Positions 8,747 to 17,465 are shown, counted from the stretch's first letter. The stretch: 64,000 bases of DNA from Phycisphaerae bacterium (GCA_030428945.1 JAUIEC010000009.1:62001-126000); one strand, 5' to 3'. The notes: generated by a model from the sequence alone, not told the origin. Program-made: numbers and translations.

Positions 8747-9376
8747 TCAGCTTTCGCCATCCTGATCGTCCGCCACCGCCTGCCGGTGCTTGAGCGCTTC
8801 CTCGAGCATCGAGCGGTTGGCGTATTCGAGTTGACTGCCCGGCGCGAGCCCGCGGGCCAGGCGGGTGACCCTGACGTCGAGCGGCTTGAGCAGTTCGGTG
8901 ATGTGCAGGCTGGTGACGTCGCCGTCCATGTTCGGATTGGTGGCCAGGATCACCTCGCGGACGGCCTCGTCGCGGCAGCGTTCGACCAGGCTTGCGATCG
9001 TCAGGTCGGACGGTTCGATGCCTTCCAGCGGGGCGATGTGCCCCATCAGCACGTGGTAGACCCCGCGAACGATGCCGGTCGCTTCGAGGTTGATCAGGTC
9101 CTTCGGCTGTTCGACCACGACGATCTGGCTCGGGTCGCGCCGCGGATCCTGGCAGATCTGGCACAGGTCACCGTCGGCCAGGTGATAGCACCGTGTGCAC
9201 GGCCGGATCTTCTCCTTGATGTCGCGAACCGCCTGGGCCAGCGCGAAAGCCGCCTCGGCATCCGTCTTCAGCAGGTGAAACGCAATCCGCTCCGCCGACC
9301 GGGCCCCCACGCCCGGCAACTCCTTGAGCTGCTCAATCAGGTTCTGAAGCGGCGCCGTAAGCTGCACTTCCGACAT
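8747..9376 (-). CDS. recR: recombination mediator RecR
   Basis: RecR works with RecF/RecO to load RecA on gapped DNA. The protein has the N-terminal helix-hairpin-helix LKELPGVGARSAERIAFHLL, a four-Cys zinc finger CTRC plus CQIC (about residues 60-75), a Toprim domain with VVVEQPKDL and NPNMDGD, and the C-terminal Walker-B-like ATP-independent ring segment. Length (209) is slightly above the usual 200 because of an acidic tail. An AGGAAA site precedes the ATG. It is the last gene of the ffs-dnaX-ybaB-recR block. Confidence 0.97.
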   Translation of the reverse strand: MSEVQLTAPLQNLIEQLKELPGVGARSAERIAFHLLKTDAEAAFALAQAVRDIKEKIRPCTRCYHLADGDLCQICQDPRRDPSQIVVVEQPKDLINLEATGIVRGVYHVLMGHIAPLEGIEPSDLTIASLVERCRDEAVREVILATNPNMDGDVTSLHITELLKPLDVRVTRLARGLAPGSQLEYANRSMLEEALKHRQAVADDQDGES

Positions 9377-9422
9377 GGGGTTTCCTGTGGCTGAGCAGAA
9401 CAGAGCAGCCAGAAGGACCGCA

Positions 9423-9458
9423 GGCCCCTGTTCCCTGTTCCCGGTTCCCTGTTCCCTG
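9423..9458. repeat. TTCCCTG array before the ybaB stop
   Basis: A short array of CTGTTCC and CGGTTCC units ends at the base before the minus-strand ybaB stop codon, matching the arrangement at 5895-5931. Confidence 0.6.
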
Positions 9459-9794
9459 CTACTGGATCATGTCCATCATCCCGCCCAGGTCGAGCCCGCC
9501 CGTGACTTCCTGCAGGCGGGCCTTCATTTCCTCGCGGGAACGGCTGACGGCCGCGCGGACGGCGGCGACGGTCAGGTCTTCGATCATCTCGCGGTCGCCG
9601 CTCGTGACCAGGTTCGGGTCGATCTTCAGGCTGATCAGTTCGCCGGTGCCGTCGACGGTTGCGACAACCTGCTCGGCCCCCGCGTCGCCGGTGAAGCGGG
9701 CCGCTTTCATCTCGGCCTGCATCCGCTGCATGTTTTCCTTCATGGCGCCGGCGTTGCGAAGCAGGTTGGTCAGTTGGCCGAGGTTGCCGAACAT
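9459..9794 (-). CDS. ybaB: YbaB/EbfC family nucleoid-associated protein
   Basis: The 111-residue protein carries the family pattern: an N-terminal helix with LLRNAGAMKENMQRMQAEM, then FTGDAGAEQVVATVDGTGELISLKI and a helical C-terminus with the Met-rich end GGMMDMIQ. Members bind DNA as dimers and compact or tether the nucleoid. It lies between dnaX and recR, the usual place. AGGA precedes the ATG. Confidence 0.95.
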   Translation of the reverse strand: MFGNLGQLTNLLRNAGAMKENMQRMQAEMKAARFTGDAGAEQVVATVDGTGELISLKIDPNLVTSGDREMIEDLTVAAVRAAVSRSREEMKARLQEVTGGLDLGGMMDMIQ

Positions 9795-9833
9795 GGTGTA
9801 AGTCCTTGCGTGCTGCGTGTGTCCGGGACCGGG

Positions 9834-11339
9834 TCAGGTCCCGTCGGTGTTCCGGGGCGTTCCGGGCGCCGCGCGACGCGCCGGGTCTCGATCGGCGTCG
9901 ATCACGACACCGTCAAACAATTCCAGGGCCTTGCCGACCACCGGGTCCTTGAGGATCGCGTCGCGGTCGACCGCTTCGCCTTCCGCGGCCGGCTTCGGCG
10001 GCGTTTCAGGGGCCGCGGGCGGGGGGGCCTGCGCGGCGCTCGGATCAGCCGCCGGCGCGGGCCGGGCAGCGGGGGGTCGGACCGGGGCCGGCCGGGCTCG
10101 CGCGACCGGTTCCAGCGGCGCCGTCGCGGATGGTTCAGGCTGGCTGGCGACCACGCTGGCGGCCGGTCTGCTCACCGGCTTCGGCGGGGACTTTTTTTTT
10201 TCGTGCCCGTCGCCGCCGGCCAGGATGCTCTCGATCGAACTCCAGCTTGCCAGGTTCGCGATCCGCACCAGCACCGCGTCGACCAGGGCCCGCCCGGCCG
10301 CGCTGAAGCGGACGTTGCGGCGCAGTTCCTCCAGCATCGCGATCATCTGCACGTAGTGCGACAGTTCGAAGCGGGCGGCCAGGGCGATGTAGCGCTCGCG
10401 CTCGCCGGCCGCGATGTCGACCGCGTGCGAGTCGGCCCCGCAGGCCCGCAGCAGCATCAACTGGCGGGCGACCTCGATCGCATCGCCGCAGAAGATGTCC
10501 AGCCCGCGCCCGCCGGCCAGGATCTGGTCGGCATGTTCGAGCACCCGGGCAACGTCGCCGTCGGCCGCGTAGGTCAGCAGTTGCGTGACCTGCTCGTCCT
10601 GCGGCGGCGGAATGACCTCGTCGAGCACCTCGGTCGAGAGGCCGTCGGGCGAGATGCTCAGCAACTGGTCGAGAATGCTGAGCGCGTCGCGCATCGAACC
10701 CGCGGCCAGGCGGGCGACACGACGGGCCACGGCCGGTTCGACCTGGGCGCCTTCCTCGGCGGTGATGCCTTCCAGCCGCCGGGCGATTTCGTCGGTCCCG
10801 ATGTTGCGGAAGTTGAACCGCTGGCAGCGGCTCTGGATGGTGGCCGGCACCTTCTGGATCTCGGTGGTCGCCAGGATGAACTTGACGTGCTCGGGCGGTT
10901 CTTCGAGCGTCTTCAGCAGGGCGTTGAACGCGCCGGTGCTGAGCATGTGGACTTCGTCGATGATGTAGATCTTGAACCGGCAGCGGGCCGGGCGGTAGGC
11001 CGCGTTGCTGCGCAGGTCGCGGATGTTGTCGACGCCGGTGTTGCTGGCCGCGTCGATCTCGAGCACGTCGATGTCCTGGCCTTCGGCGATCGCGGTGCAG
11101 GCCTCGCAGGTGCAGCAGGGCGTCGCGGTCGGCGCGTCGGCTTCCAGGCAGTTCAGGGCCTTGGCCAGGATCCGGGCCATGCTGGTCTTGCCGACCCCGC
11201 GCGTGCCGGTGAACAGGTAGCCGTGATGAATCCGGCCGGCCTGGATCGCGTTGCAGAGCGTGGTGGCGATCGGTTCCTGGCCGATCACCTCGTCAAAGGT
11301 GCGGCTGCGGTATTTGCGGGCCAGGACGGTGTATGCCAT
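9834..11339 (-). CDS. dnaX: DNA polymerase III subunit gamma/tau
   Basis: The clamp-loader ATPase starts with MAYTVLARKYRSRTFDEVIGQ and has Walker A GTRGVGKTS (about residue 45), a zinc module with four Cys (CTCEAC and neighbours), Walker B IDEVHMLS and the sensor-1 region LATTEIQKVPATI. Domain III follows to about residue 360. The C-terminal third is Pro/Ala-rich linker and ends in a short acidic helix, so this form (501 residues) is shorter than tau proteins with a full polymerase-binding domain. The + strand equivalent of a run of nine T lies in the Lys-rich KKKSP segment near 10193-10201, which is the kind of slippery site used for gamma/tau frameshifting elsewhere. Confidence 0.95.
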   Translation of the reverse strand: MAYTVLARKYRSRTFDEVIGQEPIATTLCNAIQAGRIHHGYLFTGTRGVGKTSMARILAKALNCLEADAPTATPCCTCEACTAIAEGQDIDVLEIDAASNTGVDNIRDLRSNAAYRPARCRFKIYIIDEVHMLSTGAFNALLKTLEEPPEHVKFILATTEIQKVPATIQSRCQRFNFRNIGTDEIARRLEGITAEEGAQVEPAVARRVARLAAGSMRDALSILDQLLSISPDGLSTEVLDEVIPPPQDEQVTQLLTYAADGDVARVLEHADQILAGGRGLDIFCGDAIEVARQLMLLRACGADSHAVDIAAGERERYIALAARFELSHYVQMIAMLEELRRNVRFSAAGRALVDAVLVRIANLASWSSIESILAGGDGHEKKKSPPKPVSRPAASVVASQPEPSATAPLEPVARARPAPVRPPAARPAPAADPSAAQAPPPAAPETPPKPAAEGEAVDRDAILKDPVVGKALELFDGVVIDADRDPARRAAPGTPRNTDGT

Positions 11340-11379
11340 CGGAACGCGCTATCCGTGTGGTTGCGGGTCGCCAGAAATG

Positions 11380-11495
11380 CCTGAGGCTTCGGCCGGGTGA
11401 TCGAAGCACGAACGCCAAACCAGGTGGGCTGCTGCCTTCCGACCCTGACCCGTTGTCCAGCCGACGCACCGCCCCGGCCCGACCGTCACCTCAGA
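11380..11495 (-). ncRNA. ffs: signal recognition particle RNA, small bacterial type
   Basis: On the minus strand the conserved SRP core is present: GGTCAGGGTCGGAAGGCAGC, with the asymmetric loop and the GGAA-type tetraloop that bind Ffh. Flanking arms pair: GGGCCGGG near 11480 with CCCGGCC near 11395, and CTGAGG near 11492 with CCTCAG near 11383. This gives a rod of about 115 nt without an Alu domain. A TAGCAT hexamer at 11503-11508 is a likely -10. The gene is directly upstream of dnaX. The ends are estimated from pairing. Confidence 0.88.
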
Positions 11496-11505
11496 CATCC
11501 TGATG

Positions 11506-12855
11506 CTACCCGCGCGGCCCGGATTCTTCCACCGACGGCTCGACCGCGGGTGACGACCCGGCGGCGACCGCCTCGACCGGCCGGGCGGTGACGGTTACGG
11601 GCACGTTCACCTGCCCCCACGAGGCCTGGCCGACGACCTCGACCTCGCACAGATCGAACCAGGCGTCACAGTCGGTCCAGCTTTCCCGGCTGGCGTGGTC
11701 GGCCACGCCGATCAGCACGAGGTAGCGCCCCGGTCGGACGCTGGCCGTCGTGCGAAACACCAGGTGCAGGTGCCTGCCGGGGGGGACCGGACCGAGCGGC
11801 TGGCCGTCGAACAGCGTGTGGGCCCCGAGGACGACCGCGCCCTGTGCGTCACGCAGCGCGATCCCGACGTGCGGATTCTCACGCGGTTCCAGGAAGCGGA
11901 CGGCCACGTCGAAGCGGCAGGGCTGGCGGGCCGACAGGACGCGGGTCGGCCGCTCGTCCTCGTCGCGAACCGCAAAGCCGGTCACTTCGGCCGAACCGTC
12001 GCCGATCCGCGATCCGCTGGTCAGGACCGGACGCTCGAGCCCGGCCGGGTCCTCGCCGGCGGTCGCGGGGGGCGCCTCGCCCGTTCGTCGCTGGACCTGC
12101 TGCACGCGGCGGTAGTACTCCTCGGCGATCTCCTTGGCCGGGCCGACGTGCTGCACGCGGCCGGCGTCGAGCAGGACCGCCCGGTCGCACAGGCCGGCGA
12201 TCGTGGTCATGTCGTGCGAGGCCAGCAGGATCGTCACGCCCCGCTGCCGCAGTTCGGCGATCCGCCGGAAGCACTTGGCCTGGAAGGCCGCGTCGCCGAC
12301 GGCCAGGGCTTCATCGACGATCAGGATCTGCGCGTTGACATGCACCGCCACCGCGAACGCCAGTCGGATGACCATCCCGCTGCTGTAGGTCTTGACCGGC
12401 TGATCGACGAACGCCCCGATGTCGGCGAAGGCCACGATCCGCTCGTACTGCGCCCGGATCTCGGCCCGGCTGAGCCCGAGGATCGCGGCGTTCATGTAGA
12501 TGTTCTCGCGGCCGGGCGCTTCGGGATGAAACCCCGACCCGAGTTCGAGCAGGGCGGCCACCCGCCCGGCCACGGCGACTTCCCCGGCCGTCGGGATCAG
12601 CGTGCCGGCAATGATCTGCAGCAGGGTGCTCTTGCCGCTGCCGTTGCGTCCGACGATGCCGACCATCTCGCCCGGCGCGATATCCAGGTTGACCTCGTCG
12701 AGCGCCACGAATGGCCGCTCGTAGCGCCGCCAGCCGAAGCTCAGGGCCTGCTTGAGGCGATCGAACGAGCGATCGAAGATCCGGTAGGTCTTCGAGAGTC
12801 CGCGGGCGCGAATCGCCAGACGTCCGTCGTGCAGGGCGGCGTGCTCAGATGACAT
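11506..12855 (-). CDS. polysaccharide ABC exporter ATPase, Wzt-like with C-terminal glycan-binding domain
   Basis: The ATPase domain (about 1-250) has Walker A GIVGRNGSGKST, a Q-loop, signature YSSGMVIRLAFAVAV and Walker B ILIVDEALAVGD. The Y-S-S-G-M signature and DNA context are typical of exporters of O-antigen or teichoic-acid-like glycans. A second domain of about 150 residues follows, starting near ITGFAVRD-like sequence and ending with DLCEVEVVG; it resembles the Wzt C-terminal domain that recognises the glycan terminus. It overlaps the upstream permease gene by 11 bases and forms an ABC transporter with it. No glycosyltransferases are next to it in this window. Confidence 0.88.
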   Translation of the reverse strand: MSSEHAALHDGRLAIRARGLSKTYRIFDRSFDRLKQALSFGWRRYERPFVALDEVNLDIAPGEMVGIVGRNGSGKSTLLQIIAGTLIPTAGEVAVAGRVAALLELGSGFHPEAPGRENIYMNAAILGLSRAEIRAQYERIVAFADIGAFVDQPVKTYSSGMVIRLAFAVAVHVNAQILIVDEALAVGDAAFQAKCFRRIAELRQRGVTILLASHDMTTIAGLCDRAVLLDAGRVQHVGPAKEIAEEYYRRVQQVQRRTGEAPPATAGEDPAGLERPVLTSGSRIGDGSAEVTGFAVRDEDERPTRVLSARQPCRFDVAVRFLEPRENPHVGIALRDAQGAVVLGAHTLFDGQPLGPVPPGRHLHLVFRTTASVRPGRYLVLIGVADHASRESWTDCDAWFDLCEVEVVGQASWGQVNVPVTVTARPVEAVAAGSSPAVEPSVEESGPRG

Positions 12856-13708
12856 CGGCGAACGTCCGCTTGCTGCGCATGAAGAAGGCGTAGCCGGCCA
12901 GTCCGAGCACGGCCGCGAACGCCAGCGAGATCGCCAGGTAGCCCGGATCCGGCGCCTGCCCGGCCATCATCACGCGACGCGCGTTGACGACGGCATGCGT
13001 CAGCGGGTTGATGTGCATCAGGCCGCGATACGGCGCGGGGATCCGTTCCAGGCTGTAGAAGATCGGCGTCGCGAAGAACAGCACCTGCGTCGCCAGCACG
13101 ACCGCGTGGCTGATGTCGCGGACGAACACGCCGACCGCGGCCAGGGCCCAGGCCAGTCCGGCCGTGATCAGGCAGACCGGGGCGAGCACGACCGGCAGCC
13201 AGAGCAGCGTGACCGGCGGGGCGGTCTGCATGATCACCACCCAGCCCAGGACCCAGACGCCCGCGCCGACCAGGAAGTTGAAGACGGCCGCCAGGACGGT
13301 CGCGACGATCAGGATCTCGAGCGGGAAGACGACCCGCTTGACGTAGTTGGGCTGGTCGAGGATCAGCCGCGGGGCGCGGTTGCTGACCTCGGCGAAGAGA
13401 TTGAAGACCAGCATGCCGGCGAACATCGTCAGGGCGAAGACGGCCTTGCTCTCGTCGGGACTGTCTCCCCAGCGGGTCTTGAAGACGACCGCGAAGACGA
13501 AGGTGTAGATCGCCAGCAGCACCAGCGGCGTCAGCGCCGTCCACGCCAGTCCGAGCCACGAGGCCCGGTAGCGGTTGATCACCTCGCGGTAGGCGAGTTG
13601 CAGCGTCAGTTCGCGGTGCGTCCACAGGTTCCGGATCGCGGCCTGCGGCGCCAGCCAGGAGCGAAGCGGGTTCGGCGTGGCGGTATGAACAACAACCGTG
13701 GTGGGCAC
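12845..13708 (-). CDS. polysaccharide ABC exporter permease, Wzm/TagG-like
   Basis: About six membrane segments follow a cytoplasmic N-terminus with LTLQLAYREVINRYRASWLGLAWTALTPL, the hallmark of ABC-2 glycan exporter permeases. Further matches are NLFAEVSNRAPRLILDQPNYVKRVVFPLE and the terminal MRSKRTFADVI. The start is taken as GTG at 13708 because GAGGAGAG lies nine bases upstream; reading further back enters repeat DNA. It partners the downstream ATPase. 287 residues, within family range. Confidence 0.87.
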   Translation of the reverse strand: MPTTVVVHTATPNPLRSWLAPQAAIRNLWTHRELTLQLAYREVINRYRASWLGLAWTALTPLVLLAIYTFVFAVVFKTRWGDSPDESKAVFALTMFAGMLVFNLFAEVSNRAPRLILDQPNYVKRVVFPLEILIVATVLAAVFNFLVGAGVWVLGWVVIMQTAPPVTLLWLPVVLAPVCLITAGLAWALAAVGVFVRDISHAVVLATQVLFFATPIFYSLERIPAPYRGLMHINPLTHAVVNARRVMMAGQAPDPGYLAISLAFAAVLGLAGYAFFMRSKRTFADVI

Positions 13709-13881
13709 CGGTGGGGTCTCTCCTCGCGGCCGGGCTGGCAACTGCCGCCGCAGCAGCGAACCCAACCCTCGAACGGCAACGCCGCGCTCGAAAGAAGTTT
13801 AGCGGCCTCGCCGCACCGGCGGAAGCCGCACACCCCGGCATCGCATCCAGGCCCCGGACCCGTCGATCAACATCCGGGCAT

Positions 13882-14126
13882 GAGAAGACACTGCTCAAGA
13901 GCATGGGTGCCCCATCCCTGAGCGAACGAAGCGAGCGGAGGGGTGGGGGACTGCGTAGTGTCCAGCCAGGCGGTGCGGCATCGACGCCTGGGGCTTCCAC
14001 GTTGCCGGCATCGTGGTCGGCCGCGTCGATGACGCACCCTACGACGCGGCCGTGCCCGGGATCGCGTGGATGGACATCCGGTCGCAAGGAGGCACTGCTC
14101 AAGAGCTCAAGCGCAGTGGCACCAGA
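13882..14126. repeat. composite intergenic repeat (C-type) flanked by CACTGCTC stem-loops
   Basis: The unit at 13903-14052 reads in order: GGTGCCCCAT, a GAGCGAACGAAGCGAGCGGA stretch between short CCC and GGG arms, GGGGGACTGCGTAGTG, GGTGCGGCATCGACGCC and GTCGATGACGCACCCTACG. Six other copies occur in the window. On either side (13882-13902 and 14081-14126) sit copies of a second module, AGAAGACACTGCTCAAGAGC, the second with its matching GCAGTGGCACCAGA arm. The spacer 13709-14189 has no gene. Confidence 0.85.
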
Positions 14127-14150
14127 CGCGCCCTCGCGCCCCGCGCCCCG

Positions 14151-14175
14151 CTCCCTTGCTCCCTCGCTCCCTGCC
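14151..14175. repeat. short CTCCCTYGC array
   Basis: Three pyrimidine octamer units lie just before the stop of the minus-strand anti-sigma gene, so the purine strand is downstream of that gene's coding sequence. Confidence 0.6.
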
Positions 14176-14189
14176 CCGAGTTCCCAGCC

Positions 14190-15512
14190 CTATTCCCCGG
14201 CAGGGCGCGTGCTGGTCGGCGGCAGGATCTGCAGGTCGACCGCGATCGGCGCGACCGGCCGCGGAACGGGCGGACCGACCAGCATCGGACGCAGGGCGAT
14301 CAGGTCGGCTCCGAACTGGCCCAGCACGTTGGATGCGACCGGCTCCGCTCGACTGGCCGTGGTCGTCACGGGGGCCGCGGGCGACGCCGGCGCGGCCTGG
14401 TCGGCAGCGCGACCCTTGCGGTGCCGCTGGGCGAAGACATCGACCGGCCAGCCCGCCGGCTTCCTGATGTCGTCGGCCACTTCGGCCGGCGGTGGCGGCA
14501 GGTAGGCGATCGTCGGTTCCTGGAAGGCCGCCCGCAGGCCACGAATGTCCGCCGCCCGGAAGCGCATCTCCAGATCCACGTCGGCCGCTTCCTCGGTCGC
14601 GAGCACATCCAGCACGCCGGCGACATCGTCCGGGCTGAGCAGCAACTGGCCGCCGACACCCGGCGCCTGCTGCTTGGGCTCCAGTCCGTCGGCCCACGAC
14701 TGCAGCCGTTCGAACTGGGCCGGACTGCTGGTGTTGACCCGGACCCGCAACTGCGTGCCGGCCGAAGCGACCTGCCGTCCGTCATCCGCGTCGCGCCCGA
14801 CGCCGGCACCATCGGCCAGGGGCTCGGACTGCAGAGACGTGCCGACGGTCGGCGTCCCGGCGGCTCGGCCGGCCACGATCCGCGCATCGTTCCGGCGGAG
14901 CGCGTCGCCCTCTCGTTCGGAGCGGGCCGCGACGCCGGCCTCCAGCATGGCGGTCAGATCCTCCTCGTCGCTTTCGCCGCCGACGTAGCCGAGTTGCTGC
15001 AGGCGGGCCATTTCACTCTTTTCGGCCCGGGCGATCGCCGGGGCCGACAAAGCGGTCGACCGCGTTCCGCGTGTCGCCGTCACGGGCTCCTCGGACCGGG
15101 AGGGAGCCGGTGCGTCCACGATGGCCGGCTGCCGCGGCGGGGCCAGGGCGACCTGCTCGGACGGTCCGGCCACGGGCGCCGGCACGCTTGCGAAGCGGGT
15201 CAGCACGGCGATGGTCGCGACCGCGGCGGCGAGGCCCAGCCCCCAGCGGTAGCCGCGCGGCAGACGCCGCAGGTGCGTCCCGGACGGGTGCGCCAGGCTG
15301 TCGCGAACGCGCCCGAGCAGATCGGCCGGGGCGGACGTCCGGGGCAGGGCGCTGACCTGGCTGACGACCTGGCGCAGGGCGTCGAGTTGTCGCCGGGCCT
15401 CGGGCGAAGTGGCCAGAACATGCTCGACCCGGGCGGTCTCCTCGGGCGAGAGTTCGCCGTCGAGATAGGCCGACAGGGCGAGGCCGAGTTGTTCGGGGTC
15501 GCGCAGGTTCAC
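14190..15512 (-). CDS. membrane-anchored anti-sigma factor-like protein
   Basis: The N-terminus (LGLALSAYLDGELSPEETARVEHVL) is typical of anti-sigma factors that bind ECF sigma domains, although the HxxxCxxC zinc residues of the ZAS type are absent. One membrane segment lies at about residues 88-106 (GLGLAAAVATIAVLT). The remaining 330 residues are outside and include a stretch with the sequence LQQLGYVGGESDEE and a globular part with DVDLEMRFRAADIRGLR. The periplasmic part is unusually long for this family and is not recognised. The GTG start overlaps the sigma gene stop in a GTGA, so the two are translationally coupled. Confidence 0.75.
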   Translation of the reverse strand: MNLRDPEQLGLALSAYLDGELSPEETARVEHVLATSPEARRQLDALRQVVSQVSALPRTSAPADLLGRVRDSLAHPSGTHLRRLPRGYRWGLGLAAAVATIAVLTRFASVPAPVAGPSEQVALAPPRQPAIVDAPAPSRSEEPVTATRGTRSTALSAPAIARAEKSEMARLQQLGYVGGESDEEDLTAMLEAGVAARSEREGDALRRNDARIVAGRAAGTPTVGTSLQSEPLADGAGVGRDADDGRQVASAGTQLRVRVNTSSPAQFERLQSWADGLEPKQQAPGVGGQLLLSPDDVAGVLDVLATEEAADVDLEMRFRAADIRGLRAAFQEPTIAYLPPPPAEVADDIRKPAGWPVDVFAQRHRKGRAADQAAPASPAAPVTTTASRAEPVASNVLGQFGADLIALRPMLVGPPVPRPVAPIAVDLQILPPTSTRPAGE

Positions 15513-16141
15513 GCCGGCAGGTCCTTGTCGTGCAGGGTCTGCTGCAGCAGGGTTCGGCCGCGGTGGATGCGGCTGCGAACGGTTCCGACGGGGACTTCGA
15601 GGATTTCGGCGATGGTGGCGTAGTCGAGTCCCTCGACATCCTTGAGAACGACGGCGGCCCGGTATTCGTCGGGCAGTTCGGCCAGGGCTCGGGCGGCGCG
15701 GTCGTGCATTTCACGGAGTTCGACGCGTTCGGCGGGGCCGGCGTGTTCGCTGGCGGGTTCGCCGCCGGCCGGGAAGTCGGTCGTGCTGGTGCCCCGTCGC
15801 CGGCGGGTGCGGAACTCGGTGATCGCCAGGTTGGTGGCGATCCGGTAGAGCCAGGTATAGAAGCCGGCCCGTCCGTCGAAGCGGTCGAGGGCCTGCCAGG
15901 CCTTGAGGAAGGCGGCCTGGGTCCAGTCGGCGGCGTCGGCGTGGTTGTGAGACATCCGATAAAGCATGTTGTAGAGCCGATCCTGGTGACGCTGCACCAG
16001 TTCGCTGAACGCATCGGCGTTTCCGGCCTGGGCGCGCTGGATCAGTTCGCCATCCTCCGCCGCGCCGGCAGAGTCGTCTGCCGGTCCGTCGGATTGGACG
16101 CGAAGATGCAGTTCAGGTTCCCGCTTTTCGGCAGAATCCAT
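15509..16141 (-). CDS. ECF RNA polymerase sigma factor (RpoE-like)
   Basis: Region 2 contains FSELVQRHQDRLYNMLYRMSHN and DAADWTQAAFLKAWQALDRFDG; region 4 contains ALAELPDEYRAAVVLKDVEGLDYATIAEIL and VPVGTVRSRIHRGRTLL, the ECF helix-turn-helix. The first ATG in the conserved frame is at 16141; a TTG at 16153 is possible. A TATAGT at 16178-16183 gives a 30-base leader. Region 1.1 is absent, as expected. It is coupled to the downstream anti-sigma gene, so the pair should respond to an envelope signal. Confidence 0.92.
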   Translation of the reverse strand: MDSAEKREPELHLRVQSDGPADDSAGAAEDGELIQRAQAGNADAFSELVQRHQDRLYNMLYRMSHNHADAADWTQAAFLKAWQALDRFDGRAGFYTWLYRIATNLAITEFRTRRRRGTSTTDFPAGGEPASEHAGPAERVELREMHDRAARALAELPDEYRAAVVLKDVEGLDYATIAEILEVPVGTVRSRIHRGRTLLQQTLHDKDLPA

Positions 16142-16177
16142 CGGTCGGCTCAAGCGCGGTCAGGGCTTCCCCGCGAC

Positions 16178-16183
16178 ACTATA
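16178..16183 (-). promoter_or_regulatory. candidate -10 element of the sigma/anti-sigma operon
   Basis: TATAGT on the minus strand, 36 bases upstream of the ATG at 16141. No clear -35 was seen at 16-18 bases, which would fit an alternative-sigma or weak promoter. Confidence 0.35.
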
Positions 16184-16229
16184 CCCGATCGCCGCGAATG
16201 GATTGCGGTTGGGCGTGCGCTCGCCGGTT

Positions 16230-16427
16230 CCGGTTCCCTCGCTCCGGGTTCCCTGTTCCCGGTTCCCTGTTCCCGCGCCCCGCATGGGTGCCCTACCCTT
16301 GAGCGAGCGCAGCGAGCGGAAGGGTGGGGGACTGCGTAGTGCCTGGCCATGCGGTGCGGCATCGACGCCTGGGGCTTCCAGGTTGGACATGATCGCGGTC
16401 GGCCGCGTCATGACGCACCCTACGACG
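16230..16427. repeat. TTCCCTG array plus composite C-type repeat (left flank of low-GC insert)
   Basis: An array of GGTTCCC and TGTTCCC units (16230-16275) is followed by a full C-type element (16284-16427), in the same orientation as the copy at 13903. Its right half, from GACTGCGTAGTGCCTGGCCA to the ACGCACCCTACGAC end, is almost identical to the copy at 17685-17797. The two lie on either side of a lower-GC gene. From 16428 to 16619 the DNA is noticeably more AT-rich and holds no further gene. Confidence 0.85.
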
Positions 16428-16619
16428 CTTTTCTGGGGACGGGTCTACAGACATAGCCCGTTGGCAGGCACCCAGATCTCATGTTGGGCTCTTCAATTGC
16501 CCGTCTTCCATGTCGCGGTAACATATTAGACACGGTTGTCGTCCGCCGTCCGTTTTTGTTGAGATCGGCAGACCGATACCGACTGTTTGGAAACCCTAGT
16601 CTTGAGGAGTCTGCGGAGC

Positions 16620-17465
16620 GTGTGCGAGGACAAGAATACAAAGCAACCTGAAGTTTCCTCCGTCGCGTTAGCCGATGCTCCATTTGGCGTTCGGTGCCCC
16701 CATTGCCTTGAGTCAAGTGTCCAGGACCGAAACCAACTCGTGAGAACAACGCGGTGCAAATGTGGCGGAGAATTCGTTGGGCAGAAGAACGGCGCGAGCA
16801 TTGTCCTTGGCGATGACCAACTCAGGCGCCTCAATGAGTTCCGTACAGCTCTCAGCAGCATGATCACTGCCGAGAACGAGATCATCAACCATCGCGTCAC
16901 GTGGTTGCTGGTTTCTCAGAGCTTGATGTTCGTTGCCATCGTCGGAACCTGGCACAACAGCATTCTAGCCACCTTGATTGCTTCCGCTGCAGCCATCAGT
17001 GCCTGTATCACATGGCTTCCAATTGTCGCTGCAGACGTGGCAATCACCAATGCTGCCGATCGGTGGTACGAAGAGTTGCGAAGAACCAGGCAGGTCGCGA
17101 TCGACCACCCACCTGTCATCGGGCTCGACAGTCGCGCGGTGGGTAAGGAGACGGAACATCCTCCCGTGAAGCTGAGGCCTGCCGCCCCCAATGCGTGGGT
17201 CCTTCTGCCTCAGCTCTTCTTCGGATTCTGGGTGCTCGTGCTATTGCTCCAAGCGCTTCCGGCATTCGACAGTCTCAAATTGGAACATGTCATAGCCATG
17301 ATCGCCGGCCCCGTGTGCTGTTTGATCGCCTACTGGACGCGGAAGCACAGCAAGGCCCTCAGCGGCGGTATAGCTGACCTAGTGCTTGACCGCTCACCGA
17401 TTCCTGGCCTGGCGCTACTGGTCTACGTTCGCTACGCTGTTGAATTGATCTACTCGACCGATTAG
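16620..17465 (+). CDS. zinc-ribbon membrane protein of unknown function, lower GC than neighbours
   Basis: A treble-clef-like zinc ribbon near the N-terminus (CPHC then CKCG, about residues 25-50) precedes a region NEFRTALSSMITAENEIINH. Two hydrophobic pairs follow: RVTWLLVSQSLMFVAIVGTW with ILATLIASAAAISACITWLP, and VLLPQLFFGFWVLVLLLQAL with HVIAMIAGPVCCLIAYW. The INHRVTWLLVSQS signature recurs in small bacterial membrane proteins of unknown role, some near defence genes (recalled, not checked). GTG at 16620 has GAGGAG upstream; an in-frame TTG at 16587 is less likely. Codon use and base composition differ from all neighbours and C-type repeats flank the gene directly, suggesting acquisition. 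Confidence 0.72.
   Translation: MCEDKNTKQPEVSSVALADAPFGVRCPHCLESSVQDRNQLVRTTRCKCGGEFVGQKNGASIVLGDDQLRRLNEFRTALSSMITAENEIINHRVTWLLVSQSLMFVAIVGTWHNSILATLIASAAAISACITWLPIVAADVAITNAADRWYEELRRTRQVAIDHPPVIGLDSRAVGKETEHPPVKLRPAAPNAWVLLPQLFFGFWVLVLLLQALPAFDSLKLEHVIAMIAGPVCCLIAYWTRKHSKALSGGIADLVLDRSPIPGLALLVYVRYAVELIYSTD

Noticed and set aside
5779..8793. 1004-codon plus-strand open frame
   Set aside because: It runs through the dockerin and AMP nucleosidase genes in other frames and across spacer repeats; composition is Arg/Pro/Ala-rich without domains.
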